From assembly GCF_027409185.1 (NCBI RefSeq), contig NC_084469.1:29688293-29752292 (forward strand): a stretch of DNA of 64,000 bases, in the 5' to 3' direction. This stretch comes from Cynocephalus volans. Its lineage: Eukaryota; Chordata; Mammalia; Dermoptera; Cynocephalidae. The translations under genes and the position numbers were made by a program. Position 1 is the stretch's first letter, and each line of letters opens with the position of its first letter. Below the pieces are notes generated by a model. It was not told the origin of the DNA. It made no database searches and was given only the letters and a program-made list of their open reading frames with translations. Below are positions 54,070 through 64,000 of the stretch, one piece after another.

Positions 54070-54540
54070 ACTAGGAGCACCCACTGGGTGCTCACCCTGG
54101 CATTTAAGGCCCTTCACAATCTGAATGCAGTCCACACTTGCAGGCTGATATCCTCTTCTTTCTGATCCTACCTTTTGCTGCTCTCATTACAAACTCTTCA
54201 CCATAGCCATGGACATCCCTTCACTTACTTTACCCCACCTTATCTCTGCCTCCTGAAACTTGGCCCATCCTTCGGGGCCCTGCTCCCATGCTACCTTTCC
54301 CATGGAGCCTTCCCCGATCCCCCACCAAGCTGCAAAGACTCTCTCCCACCTCTGTATACCCCAGGGAATTTGCTGGAATCCAGGTGGTAGCTAACACAAC
54401 ATTCTGCCACATATCACTTTCTTCTCTCTGTATATGTATGCCTGGCTTCTGCTCCAAGTCATAGGCTCCCTGAAGGCAGGGCTTTGTCTCTGGGAATCCC
54501 TTGCAAGGAACAGGGACTCAGTGAATGTCGGCGAAACAAG
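54070..54540 (+). mobile_element. L2-like 3' region
   Basis: 'catttaaggcccttcacaat', 'ggggccctgctcccatgcta', 'gagccttccccgatccccca' and 'cagggactcagtgaatgtcg'. Confidence 0.7.
54289..54343 (+). repeat. 55-bp dispersed repeat, copy 2
   Basis: Partner of 52901-52955. This copy lies in a fuller L2-like context (54070-54540). Confidence 0.85.
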
Positions 54541-55029
54541 GAGAATGAGTTGAGTCTTAGTAGGAATCACGACAGCAAGTAAGTATGCATACTAAAAAAT
54601 AATCACCCTGCCCCTACTCCCCCAGTCCTTGGCTTTTCTGGGGACTTGAGTCTGGAACAGGGATTCAGCCTTTGGCAAATGTCTGGGACTCTGTCTGCAA
54701 GATGGGGCCACTTGGCCAGTGGTGCAGCCACATTCTTCAGGGACCTTGTGGTCCTCTCCCCTCCAGGGCCCCTGCGCCCCCAATACTCCTCAACTCCGGT
54801 GCACCCCCCCCCCGAAAATCCCAGGACCCCAACCTCAGCAAAGCTGAGGATCCAGACACACGGAAGTGAGGTTTAAAGTCCTCCACTCGCTTCAGTCTTG
54901 ATGTTCTGCCCTGATTATGCCTCGAATATGACTCTCAGAGAAGGCAAGGGTGGGGGGATGTGGAGACTAAGGAGGAGGGGGAAGAGAGGAACCAGAGAGG
55001 ACGAGGAAAGGAAAGGCAGAAGGAAAGGT

Positions 55030-55950
55030 GTGTGTGGTGAGAGGTGGCGGACGGGCGGGGGCTGGACCTCGGGCCGCTGTGGACTCCCCGCCAGCGCCAG
55101 GCAGGGCCCGGGTCTGGGCAGTGGAGGACAACTTCTGCCGGCAGCCCGCTGCGAGTCCTGTCCGCCTCCCGCGCGCTGCGGTGCCCAGCCCCGCGCCAGC
55201 CCTCCCGGGGGAGCTGCAGCTCGGCCGCGCGGCTCCCCACCCGGGGCCACCCGGCCGCGCACTCCCTCCCCACGCCCACCGACCGGCCTCCTCACCTTCG
55301 GGACCCGAGGGAGCGACCGGCCGGCGGGGCCCTGGGTCCGGGCCGGGCTGCGTCGGGGGAGGCGCTCTTTCACCCCGCGCTAGCTGCGCCGGGGATTCCG
55401 CAGCGCCGGCCCCGGCTGCGGCGCCATCAGCGGCTGCGAGGCTGCGGGGCGGTAGGGTCGGGGCTCCGGGGGGCTCCGGGGTGCGGAGGAGGGGGGGGTC
55501 TGGGGCGGGATCGAGGCGTAAACACCCAGCAACGTGACCGGAACTGGCGAACGAGCCGGAGGGGGGCGGGGGGCGGGAACGATCAGGGGGGAGGGGAGGG
55601 ACCTGGGACTGGCGGGGAGGGGCCGTGGGCGGGGCGGGGGGAGGGGAGGCTGGTGAGCGCAGTCGGGGGAGGGGGAGCCCCGGGAGCCCCGAGAGCCCCT
55701 GCAGCTGGGCCTAAGGACCCCGGCGGGCAGCCGAACTCGCGTTGCTGGCTGTGGCTGGGAACTGGAAGGGGAACCGGGTCAACCTGCTGGAGACCTGGCG
55801 AGCAGGGGCGCGGAGGAGGATCAGCACCGCGGACAGCGCCCAGGCCGGCAGGCCGCGATCCGCTCCGCCCCTCGGCCGCCGGAGGAGGGAGGCGGTGCCC
55901 GCACCCGCCCAGGGAAGCGCTGGGTGGCGGGGGCGGCGAGCCGGCCCGGG
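55030..55950 (-). promoter_or_regulatory. CCDC92B: CpG island, probable CCDC92B promoter and 5' exon
   Basis: Very CpG-dense. On the minus strand a strong donor GTCCCGAAG|GTGAGG ends an exon at 55296, well placed to splice to the acceptor at 46693. The transcription start would then lie to the right, roughly 55.4-55.7 kb, next to a dense G-rich block. No TATA box. Assignment to CCDC92B is inference from position and splice signal. Confidence 0.6.
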
Positions 55951-56002
55951 GTCTCGAAACCGGCCCCGTGTCTAGGCTGCAGCAAAGCCGCCCCGGACCT
56001 CT

Positions 56003-56385
56003 CACTACCTGTGTGACCTTGGCTGAGTCACACCACCTCTCTGGACCCCGGTTGATAAGATACCTCGTTTTCCTCTATGTGAGGGTCCCGAGAGCCAAAG
56101 GGAGAGCCTTTATAAACTCTAAAGTCCAGAACAAGCACAAGGCATTGGTGTCGATCCCTTTTCACTGCACGTGGGAGGTTCTGAAGTCTCTCTGCGTAGC
56201 CTACAATTCTGGCTCTGCCAATATCTTCTTCCTCCCTGGGCCTTGGTCTCCTCATCTGTAAAACGGGAATAATGATGGTCTATGTAGCTCATAAGATCTT
56301 TAGGTTGTTCCGAGAATTAAATAAATTAATACATGTAAAGTGCTTAGAACAGTGTTGGGTGCTCATTAGGTATTCGTGCTCCTGA
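56003..56385. mobile_element. MIR-like fragments
   Basis: 'ctgtgtgaccttggctgagt' near 56010, and 'gtctcctcatctgtaaaacg' to 'taaagtgcttagaacagtgt' at 56248-56355. Confidence 0.75.
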
Positions 56386-57119
56386 CCGCAGGTAGCATAG
56401 TGTGCAAGGCAGGTGGCTCAAAGCTCCCACTGAATAAGTCGTTCCCATCCCTGCCTTAACATACCAGAGGAAAGCGCTGAGTGGAATTAGACTAAAAGGC
56501 TGACCTGGCTTTTCTCACTCCATTGCCAGCCAAATACTCCCTGGTCTTTCCTCCTGGGCCAAATTTCCATCTACCTTTGTCTCCAGAACTGAGAGACCCG
56601 ACATCTGCTGAGAGGGCATGGGGGAGAGTCCTGGCAACTTGCTGGCCTGAAGGACACCCTGTCACTCTATGGGTCCCTTTCTTCCCCATCCTCTGCAGTC
56701 AATTTCCAAGGTGTAACTGGACTTGGGTATCAATGAATAAAAGCTTTAGCTGCTCCTGGAAGATTATAAGCCTCAAAGAGTTGAAGGAATGACTCTTAGG
56801 TGGCTTGACATGCAGTGGGGTTCTTATTTTGTTCAAAGGACCCTCCAATCCCACCCTGTAAGAATTCTAGCTTCTAGATATGCTGTTTGGCCCCTCTTTA
56901 TTCTGTCTGAGGAAATCTCTGAGAGAGGAGCAGAAAGGCCAGACTGGTCCTGCTTCCTAGTCCCTTGCCATTCTCCCAAGAGGGCAGTCTTCCCGGGCCG
57001 TGCAACTCCTCGCATGTCAGTGTCTCTAGTAAGGGTATGGGTTCTGATTAACCACCCATATCCCCTCAATTTCATGAGATATCTGTAAGAAGAATGAAAG
57101 ATATGTGTTGTATATCCGA

Positions 57120-57330
57120 AAACTGTGTGGTGTGAAGGAGCCTGAGAATCTGGGCTCTGATCCTGGCTTTGTCACTTATTAGCTGGGTAATGCTGGGCAA
57201 GTCCTAGCCTTTCTGAGCTCCAGGTTCTTCTCAGTAAAATGGGAAGAGTGATATCTACTCTGCCAACAGGATCCTTGTGATGGTGTCATAAGATGCAAGC
57301 GAAGGTACTTTGTAAAGTGCATAAGGATAG
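57120..57330. mobile_element. MIR-like fragment
   Basis: 'ctgggctctgatcctggctt', 'gcaagtcctagcctttctga', 'cagtaaaatgggaagagtga'. Confidence 0.75.
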
Positions 57331-57872
57331 GATTGTTATGACCAAATCCCAAATATTTTTGTCCTTGATCTGTATCAAGATGAACCCTGGAACTCTGGCT
57401 TTTCACCAGCTAACACAAACAGTCCTGGATGCCTGTCTGAGGGGTGGTCCTGCCTGTTCATGGGGGGCACCAGCTTTGCCACAAGAAGTGTTCGTTGCCA
57501 AGTCCTGCACCTGATCAAGGTCCTGGATGGGCATCAAAGACCTCTAAAGCTGCCCTTGGGAAATTTGCAACATATTTGGCTGGTAAAATGTCCATATGGG
57601 AAACAATAAACAACATGTGCAAAGCACCCAAGAAACGACTGAAAGTGCCTGAGCCAGCAGAGTGGGGCAGAGCTAGGGCCTGGACTTGGAGGCCAGGAGA
57701 CGTAGTGATGCCACCCTGGAGGAGGGTTAGCAATTAGTCAGTCAATACACAGAGTAATATTGAGCAAAGTTACTGCACAGCACTGTACCTGTGCTTGTGC
57801 GGAGACACAGAGATATATTATGAAATGGGACATTGGAGATAATGATGTTGATGATAATAATGAACATTTATT

Positions 57873-58047
57873 TTTATTTTTCTTATTTTTAAAAAGAGGA
57901 CTGGTAAGGGAATCTTAACCCTTGGCTTGGTGTTGTCAGCACCACGCTCTCCCAGTGAGCGAACTGGCCATCCCTATATAGGGATCTGAACCCGCAGCCT
58001 TGGTGTTATCAGCACCACACTCTCCTGAGTGAGCCACGGGCCAGCCC
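57873..58047 (-). mobile_element. Dimeric tRNA-Ile-derived SINE
   Basis: T/A-rich tail, GAGGACTGGTAAGGGAATCT, both units in complement, ending CACGGGCCAGCCC. 16-bp duplication ATAATGAACATTTATT at 57857-57872 and 58048-58063. Confidence 0.9.
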
Positions 58048-58552
58048 ATAATGAACATTTATTAAGCACTTTGTATGTGCTAGGTGATTTGCTAAATCTT
58101 GTTTAAAATCTTTTTTATATTTTCAAAATTAAACTTGTAACAAAGTGAAAGAAAATGAAAGTGTGTAAAAAGTACATCTTGCCTCAGAAGTAACCATTAT
58201 TTTGAGCTGAGCACTTTACCCATGTAATCTTATTTAAACTTCAAAGAAATCCTATTGGAAAGGTATATTCCCATTATCAGGTAGAGAAAATGAAGTTAAA
58301 AGGAGGTTATATTTAAGAGCTTGGAAGCAGCAGAGGCAGGATTCAAACCTTAGCCTAGCCTGGGCCAGAGGTAAGCTTGTAAGCTTAGCATCTGCAAGCC
58401 TCCCAGAGGGGAGGTGGATCCACTGTGGCCATGAGCTTTAGGGGAAGGTAAGGGCCATGGTGTGCAAGGCCTTGAATGCCAGTTAGGAGAATGGGATCTG
58501 GATGACAGAGAAGGCCTAGAGCTTTCCTACATCTCTTCATGACAGCCAGGTT

Positions 58553-58671
58553 TTTTTTGTTTTGTTGGTGTGGTCTTTGTTTTTTTGGCAGCTGACTGGT
58601 ATGGGGATCTGAACCCTTGACCTTGGTGTTACAACACCATGCTCTAACCAACTGAGCTAACCGTCCAGCCC
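58553..58671 (-). mobile_element. Monomeric tRNA-Ile-like SINE
   Basis: T-rich tail, GGCAGCTGACTGGTATGGGG, CCTTGGTGTTACAACACCAT, complement of GTTAGCTCAGTTGG, ending CCAGCCC. GACAGCCAGG / GACAGCAAGG flanks. Confidence 0.85.
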
Positions 58672-59949
58672 AGACAGCAAGGAATTCTGACTTTCTGAGT
58701 TTGGTTTGGGTAACAGTTCTGTATCAGCATCCTGGAAAGGAACAGACAGCACATTTAAAATGGATAATCTGAAAAGAGTTAAGGGACTATTTATAAAGCT
58801 GTGAGCAGAGTCTAAGGGATAATTGTTGCTTCATGGCTTCTGCCATTGGTGTCATGCTTTAAAAAATTTATCCCTACTTTAATATAATAACAATACTTAC
58901 CTATATACTTTTCTAGTCCTTTATATATATTTATACACTAACATTTATAATGCTTCTGAAATATATTTTGTGATGTGAAAAAGAGATCTTGCTTTCTGCT
59001 CCCAATAAATGGTTAACTAATTGTCCTATCAACATTTTCTCACTAATTTGAATACATACCCCCCTCCCCCGGCGATGTTTCCAGACCTTCTATTCGTTTC
59101 CTTGGTCTCCATATTAGTTCTGTTGGGGAAGCTTAAAGAAGGGATGCTCAGAGGGAATTGTAAGCCCCATGCTAGACACTCCACTTAAGTGTAAAATGCT
59201 GCCAATCTACTTTGTATTTCCTTCCTCCTTTTCCTTTGCTGGGTGCCTCTGTGTTGGTTACATTCTTCATCTCCAGTTACTTCCTGTCACTTCTTTAGTT
59301 GCAACATAGTAGAAAGCCTGGATGAGAATCCTTAGGACTTATGTAATCTTGGTTTTTGTTGGAGACTGGGGAGGGCACCTATGAGTAGAATGACAAATGT
59401 CAGTAGCATTTTGCTTCCCCTGGGAACTTTTCCAGTGCTCCTGGGCATGGGCTCACAGTACCCATGAGGAAGGTACGCTCCCAGGATCTCCACACCGGGT
59501 GCTAAGTTTGTTCCTCCCCCTACCTAAGTTTTCCTCCTGCAAAAGATGTGGGTTGTTTTACTGTGGGAGGCAGGCGAATTAGGAGGCCACCATGCAACGT
59601 AGAGACAATCTCTGTATTTACGGACATTTCTAAAACTCAGCTCCTTCAAAGCAGGCTTGCGATGCATGCTCGCATGACGCTGTGGGCCAGGCTGGCTTCT
59701 GCTGCATCCAGGAATAAACAGATCCTGGAGTGGAAGGTCGGTTGAAGGCCCGGGTGCAGCTTGTCACAGGGTTGGGCAGCGTGCGAGGCCACTGGCATGT
59801 TGTTTTAACTACTGTCACTTTAAAATATTTTAATCATTTGTAGGGCACAGCAGTTTTTATTTTAGGCGTTTGGAGTAGTTCAGTAGTTTTTATGCATAAC
59901 TTTGTGGGTAGGTAGAACAGGTGTTAGAAGGGAGTAAGGCACAGAAGGA

Positions 59950-60620
59950 GTGACTGAATCACCTCGTCGCGCAGCGCGGTCGTATTTCCCTCTCAGTAGC
60001 ACTGGAGAGCCTGACTCCTCGCCCGGTGCTCGCGGCTAGCAGGACGGGCCGGGGACAAGGACGCGAAGGGGTCAGGCCGCCGTCCCGCCCGCCGCTGCTG
60101 CGGAGGAGCGCGGTGACCCAGCCGGGGCGGCTCCCGGGGCGGGGCCGGCGGCCGCACGGGGCATGAGCGCCGCACCGTCCGCACCGCCCGGGCTCCGGCC
60201 CGAGTCGAATCGCGCCCGCCCCGCCCGCCTGGCCCGGCGCCGCACCCCGCCACGGCGAGCGCGCCCTCGGCACCGGCCCTGCGGCAGCCGGGAGGCAGCA
60301 GCGGGCAGGGAAGCGGCCGGCCGGGCGAGGCATGGCGGGCCGCCGGGCCCCGGGGGAGAAGCGCTGGCAGCTGGTGCGCTGGTGAGTGGGCACCGGGAGG
60401 GCGCGCGGGCCCGAAGTTTCCCCACGAGCGAAGGGTGCGGGGCCGGGGTGACAGCGAGGCACTGGGACGCCTGGTCGTCAATAGCCACCCGGCGCCCGGG
60501 AAGGATCGGCGCCGGGACTCGGAACCCCGTCCGAGACGTCAGGCTTTGCAGGGATCCGGTCCCTCCTTCCTCCGGCACAGCGGCGCGGTTTCCCCCTCTC
60601 CTGCCCCCGCAGCCTCAGCT
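59950..60620 (+). promoter_or_regulatory. CpG island, candidate promoter
   Basis: CpG-dense, GC-box-rich sequence with sharp borders to AT-rich DNA on the left. Position to the right of CCDC92B makes a RAP1GAP2 promoter plausible (inference from synteny). Confidence 0.6.
60332..60381 (+). CDS. Candidate first coding exon, possibly an alternative RAP1GAP2 start
   Basis: ATG in a strong context (GAGGCATGG) opens MAGRRAPGEKRWQLVR and then meets a consensus donor GCGCTG|GTGAGTGGG at 60381/60382. The exon lies in the middle of a CpG island in the orientation and place expected for RAP1GAP2, a Rap1 GTPase-activating protein. I do not recognise this N-terminus as a known RAP1GAP2 isoform, and no downstream exon is in the window. 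An upstream ATG at 60163 in another frame could act as the start of a uORF. The island could also serve a non-coding transcript. Confidence 0.35.
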
Positions 60621-61231
60621 TTCTAGTTTGTGCACCGGGGGTCCCTCGCCTACCTTCATTCCTTCTGCTGCACAGAGTCCGGGGCCCCAAAGGCACAGCC
60701 CTCAGCCCCCAACCCCTGTGTTCGGATGCCCCAGCTCACCTTCACAGGACCCCTGGACATGGCAGCTCAGAGAAGGGGGCCTGGGAGGTTAGGGAAGGAG
60801 AAGGGGTCCTTGTGTAGGGGTCTGTCACCTCTTCATCCACCGCAGTTCCGCCCGGGCTGGGAAATCAGAGCCCGCGGGTGTCGGGTTACCGGGCTGCAGG
60901 CTGAGAGGGTTTCAGAGGCATCGCAGCCGAGTCACCCGGGCTGGGCCCCTGGAGCCCATGTTCCCGGTGTCCGGGTGTCTTGAAGGCCGACCTCTGCTTG
61001 GCGGGACTTAGAACGACCGGCAGCCTGCTCTGCTCACCCCGGCCTTCCGAGGGCTCCAAGATTCAGAGGAGAATGTCCGGCTGGGACCGCTCCCCATCCC
61101 AAATCATTCCACTCACACCAGGCTCGGGGGGCATCTCTGAAGTAGCATTCCCGGACACATCTCACCGGGTACGTCCTGTAGCCCGAAGACAAATAACAAC
61201 GATAATATTATCATCAATAATAGCAACCTGG

Positions 61232-61404
61232 GGCCGGCCCGTGGCTCACTCGGGAGAGTGTGGTGCTGATAACACCAAGGCCCCGGGTTCGGATCCCATA
61301 TAGGGATGGCCGGTTCGCTCACTGGCTGAGCGTGGTGCTGACAACACCAAGTCAAGGGTTGAGATCCCCTTACCGGTCATCTTAAAAAAAAAAAATAATA
61401 ATAA
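61232..61404 (+). mobile_element. Dimeric tRNA-Ile-derived SINE, near-consensus
   Basis: GGCCGGCCCGTGGCTCACTC through TACCGGTCATC, then poly(A) and (ATA)n. The flanks AATAATAGCAACCTGGG repeat on both sides. It is nearly identical to the copy at 7246-7421. Confidence 0.9.
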
Positions 61405-61439
61405 TAATAGCAACCTGGGCTTCCTTGAGCACTTCTGTG

Positions 61440-61590
61440 GCTCTGCAGTGATCACGATTCACAGTAATACTCCGAAGAAGGTATTAGCACCGCCGTTTTA
61501 CAGATGAGGAAACTGAGGGTCAGAGAGGGAAAACGATTCTTTAAGGCCATCTGGCAAGCACGTGGCAGAGTCAGGGTCTGAACAAAGGTC
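61440..61590. mobile_element. MIR-like fragment
   Basis: 'ttttacagatgaggaaactg', 'agggtcagagagggaaaacg' and 'gtggcagagtcagggtctga'. Confidence 0.78.
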
Positions 61591-62716
61591 TTGCTCAGGG
61601 GCTTAACTCTTCCTCTGTTTTGCTTATTTCCTGACAGTCCCACCTGGGCTGCCCACACATCCAATATCACATTGTCAGAAAATCCCAGCATCTTAGGGCA
61701 GGAGAGGTCAATGGGTTTATTATTTAGTAGTGGAGCCACTCTTCAAATGAAACTCCAATATATAAATCAGATAAAAGTAGAGTTAATCTGTTTGAAGAGT
61801 TGGTGAGGGGTGGGCAGTTACTTAGTGCCCTCTTCCTTGAGATGAGGCACCACCCCAGGACCTTCCATATCAGTTCCCTCACATCCATCCCAGAGGGGGA
61901 AACAGGAAGAATTTCAACTGCTCTAACTCACAACCCACCCTCCACCCCGTACCCCCACCCCCCTGCCCCTGGCACTGTCTGGCTGGGTGTTTCTTAGGCT
62001 GGACCTGATGATGAATTTATTGGATCACCCCTCACCTTCCAGGTAAAAGCCCATCTTTCTGAGAAGACCCAGAAGATGTGACTTGAGTGGTAGGGCTGCC
62101 TGGCAGGGAGCTCTCTTGAGGGTAAGATACCCTCAGGATGTCATCTCCTTGGACTGGCCTGGGTCAAATGCCCATCCTTGAGCAGATCACTGTGGTCAGG
62201 AGGATGGAATGCTTAGACTGGCCAGGCTGGATCATGTGTCCACCCATGGAACTGGGCGCTAAGGTCAGCTCCACTGAAACCATAGAACTTTGAATGGGGG
62301 AGAGGTTAGTGGATGGTGATTGGGGGATAAAAAAAACCGATGTCCACCTATCCTTTCAGAACTGCCTTTGGACCCTTCTTCTCTAAACCTTCCTCAAAAT
62401 ACTAAAAGCTAAATTAGAATTTGGTTGGCATCATCAGCTCAAGTTATTAAGTATGTATGATTTTTCAGCATTTATTATGTCTGAGAGCCTGTGCTAGGCT
62501 CTACCCAGTTTCTGATGGTGGGGACTTAGAGTCCTGGATAGGGAGTTGATGGAGGATAGAGACTAAGTTTGTGTGAGTGGCTGAAAAGCCTTGCAGAGTG
62601 CTCTGGCAACGTTCTTTTAACTGGCAGCAAAGTATTTCATTGTAAGTTTGAACCATAATTTCTTTACCTAACCTCTACTGATAATCTTTTGGGTATTTTG
62701 AATATTTTAGTATTTC

Positions 62717-62890
62717 TTTTTTTTTTTTTTTTTTTTAAAGATGACCGGTAAGGGGATCTTAACCCTTGGCTTGGTGTTGTTAGCACCATGCCCACCCAGT
62801 GAGCTAACCGGCCATCCCTATATGGGATCCGAACCTGTGGCCTTGGTGTTATCAGCACCACACTCTCCCGAGTGAGCCACGGGCTGGCCC
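62717..62890 (-). mobile_element. Dimeric tRNA-Ile-derived SINE
   Basis: T-run, GATGACCGGTAAGGGGATCT, both units in complement, ending CACGGGCTGGCCC. Perfect 17-bp duplication GAATATTTTAGTATTTC at 62700-62716 and 62891-62907. Confidence 0.93.
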
Positions 62891-63060
62891 GAATATTTTA
62901 GTATTTCAAACATTGCTGCAGTGAACAACCTTGAACCTATATTTGTGCACACTTGTGCAGAGATAATGGTTGAATATATTCTTCAAAATCAAATTGCACA
63001 GTAAAAAGCATGTGCACGTTGTAAAAGGTACTGCAAACTTGACCTCCAAAGAAATTGTAT

Positions 63061-63146
63061 CTTTTTTTTTTGCAGCTGCCTGGTAAGGGGATCTGAACCC
63101 TCGATCTTGGTGTTATAATAACCAACTAAGCTAACCTGCCAACCCA
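63061..63146 (-). mobile_element. Monomeric tRNA-Ile-like SINE, internally shortened
   Basis: T-run, GCAGCTGCCTGGTAAGGGG, ATCTTGGTGTTATAATA, complement of GTTAGCTTAGTTGG. Confidence 0.75.
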
Positions 63147-63399
63147 GGATTAAGAAACTTTAAAATCTTAGTCAATCTCACTGGTGAAAAATGGCCTGTC
63201 GTTTTAAGTTTCATCTCTTTAGTTTTGAGAGAAGTTGACCATTTTTTCATGTTATTTGGTCATTTGTATTTCCATTTTTGTAAACTACTCATTCATTTCC
63301 TTTGCCCATTTCTACCCGTTAAGTGGTTTGCTCATTGTGTATTTTTATATTGCTGTAAAACCTCTTTGTTTATCATGGGTATTAGTCATTTTTTTTCCT

Positions 63400-63870
63400 T
63401 AGTAGACTTTATATCTTATGCTAAGTAAAAAAAGCCAGACACAGAAAGACAAATACTGAATGATCTCACTTATACATGGAATCTGAAAAAGCCAAACTCC
63501 TGGAAAAAAAGAGTAGAAGGGTGGTGGCCAGAGATCGGGATGGGGAAATAGAGAGATGTTGGTCAATGGGTACAAAGTTTCACTTATAAGACAAATAAGT
63601 TCTGGAGACCTAATGTACAGCACAGTGACTATAATTAATAATAATTTATTATACACTTGAGATTTGCTAAGAGAGTATATCTTAAGTATTTTCAACACAC
63701 ACAAAGGTAACTGTGAGGTGATGAATGTTAATTAGCTTGACTGTGGTAATCATTTCACAATGTATGCATATATCAAAACATTACATTGTACACCTTAAAT
63801 ATATACAATTTTATTGCCAGTTATACTTCAGTAAAGCTGGAAAAAGAACTTCATATTTTAGAACAGTTTT
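63400..63870 (+). mobile_element. L1M 3' end
   Basis: 'atgatctcacttatacatgg', 'gtacagcacagtgactataa', 'gtggtaatcatttcacaatg' and 'tgtacaccttaaatatatac' are the classic L1M 3' UTR in plus orientation. Confidence 0.85.
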
Positions 63871-64000
63871 AGATTTACAGAAAAATTGAGAGTACAGAGT
63901 TCCCATACACCCTACATCCAGTTTTCCCTATTATTAACATCTGACCTTGGTCCACTTGTTACAATGAATGAACTAATATTGATATATTATTATTAACTAA

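Larger units (their letters stand above)
55951..59950. other. Intergenic stretch left of the 60-kb CpG island
   Basis: MIR pieces at 56003-56100, 56205-56385 and 57120-57330, and SINEs at 57873-58047 and 58553-58671. No coding sequence is supported. Confidence 0.65.
62590..63400 (-). mobile_element. L1M fragment with two nested SINEs
   Basis: 'gcaaagtatttcattgtaag', 'aacattgctgcagtgaacaa', 'tggtgaaaaatggcctgtcg', 'catttcctttgcccatttct' keep L1M order across both insertions. Confidence 0.7.
60621..64000. other. Right end: putative first intron, SINE and L1 rich
   Basis: Contains a SINE at 61232, a MIR at 61440-61590, L1M at 62590-63400 broken by two SINEs, and an L1 3' end at 63400-63870. 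61600-62580 shows nothing I recognise. Confidence 0.65.

Noticed and set aside
55044-56261. 405-codon open frame on the + strand, the longest in the window
   Set aside because: It runs through the CpG island (stop codons are rare in GC-rich DNA) and continues into MIR-derived sequence. The composition is low complexity and there is no recognisable domain.
59959-60578. Minus-strand frames of about 165 codons in the 60-kb CpG island
   Set aside because: Composition-driven, arginine/proline-rich translation without a plausible start context or splice partner.

Overview
The window is mammalian genomic DNA. It has large introns, spliced exons with GT-AG borders, CpG-island promoters, and ancient MIR, L2, L1M, MER5 and Tigger fossils. 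It matches the 17p13.3-type block PAFAH1B1 - CLUH - CCDC92B - (RAP1GAP2). The young repeats point to the lineage. There are about twenty SINEs made only of tRNA-Ile-like units plus a poly(A) tail: monomers, head-to-tail dimers and one divergent type. Several have perfect target-site duplications. This organisation is what I know of the CYN SINEs of colugos (Dermoptera). No Alu, B1/B2, carnivore or ruminant SINE was seen. Colugo is therefore my best guess (about 0.7), by recognition and not by search.

Layout. 1-775 holds the end of the last PAFAH1B1 (LIS1) intron and its final coding exon on the + strand, followed by a long AT-rich 3' UTR. 8320-29580 is CLUH on the - strand, converging tail to tail with PAFAH1B1. 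All 26 coding exons could be joined in frame into an intact 1349-residue protein, and its CpG-island promoter lies at about 29.2-30.0 kb. 30-38.9 kb is repeat-rich intergenic DNA. 38992-46693 is CCDC92B on the - strand, with three coding exons joining to 254 residues. Its likely non-coding first exon lies in the CpG island at 55.0-55.9 kb. 47-55 kb is an old L2/MIR/LTR landscape with an unusual set of local direct and inverted duplications. A third CpG island at 59.95-60.6 kb contains a plausible + strand first exon, possibly an alternative start of RAP1GAP2. The rest to 64 kb is L1 and SINE sequence.

Function. PAFAH1B1 encodes a WD40 regulator of cytoplasmic dynein. CLUH is a cytosolic RNA-binding protein that handles mRNAs of nuclear-encoded mitochondrial proteins. 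CCDC92B is a little-studied coiled-coil paralogue of CCDC92. They are neighbours by conserved synteny and do not form an operon or shared pathway. I found no prokaryote-like system, no CRISPR array and no convincing new protein gene. The most interesting unexplained signals are structural: a 185-bp near-identical duplication next to CCDC92B, a cluster of shuffled and inverted duplications at 50-54.4 kb, and a GC-AG intron in CLUH.
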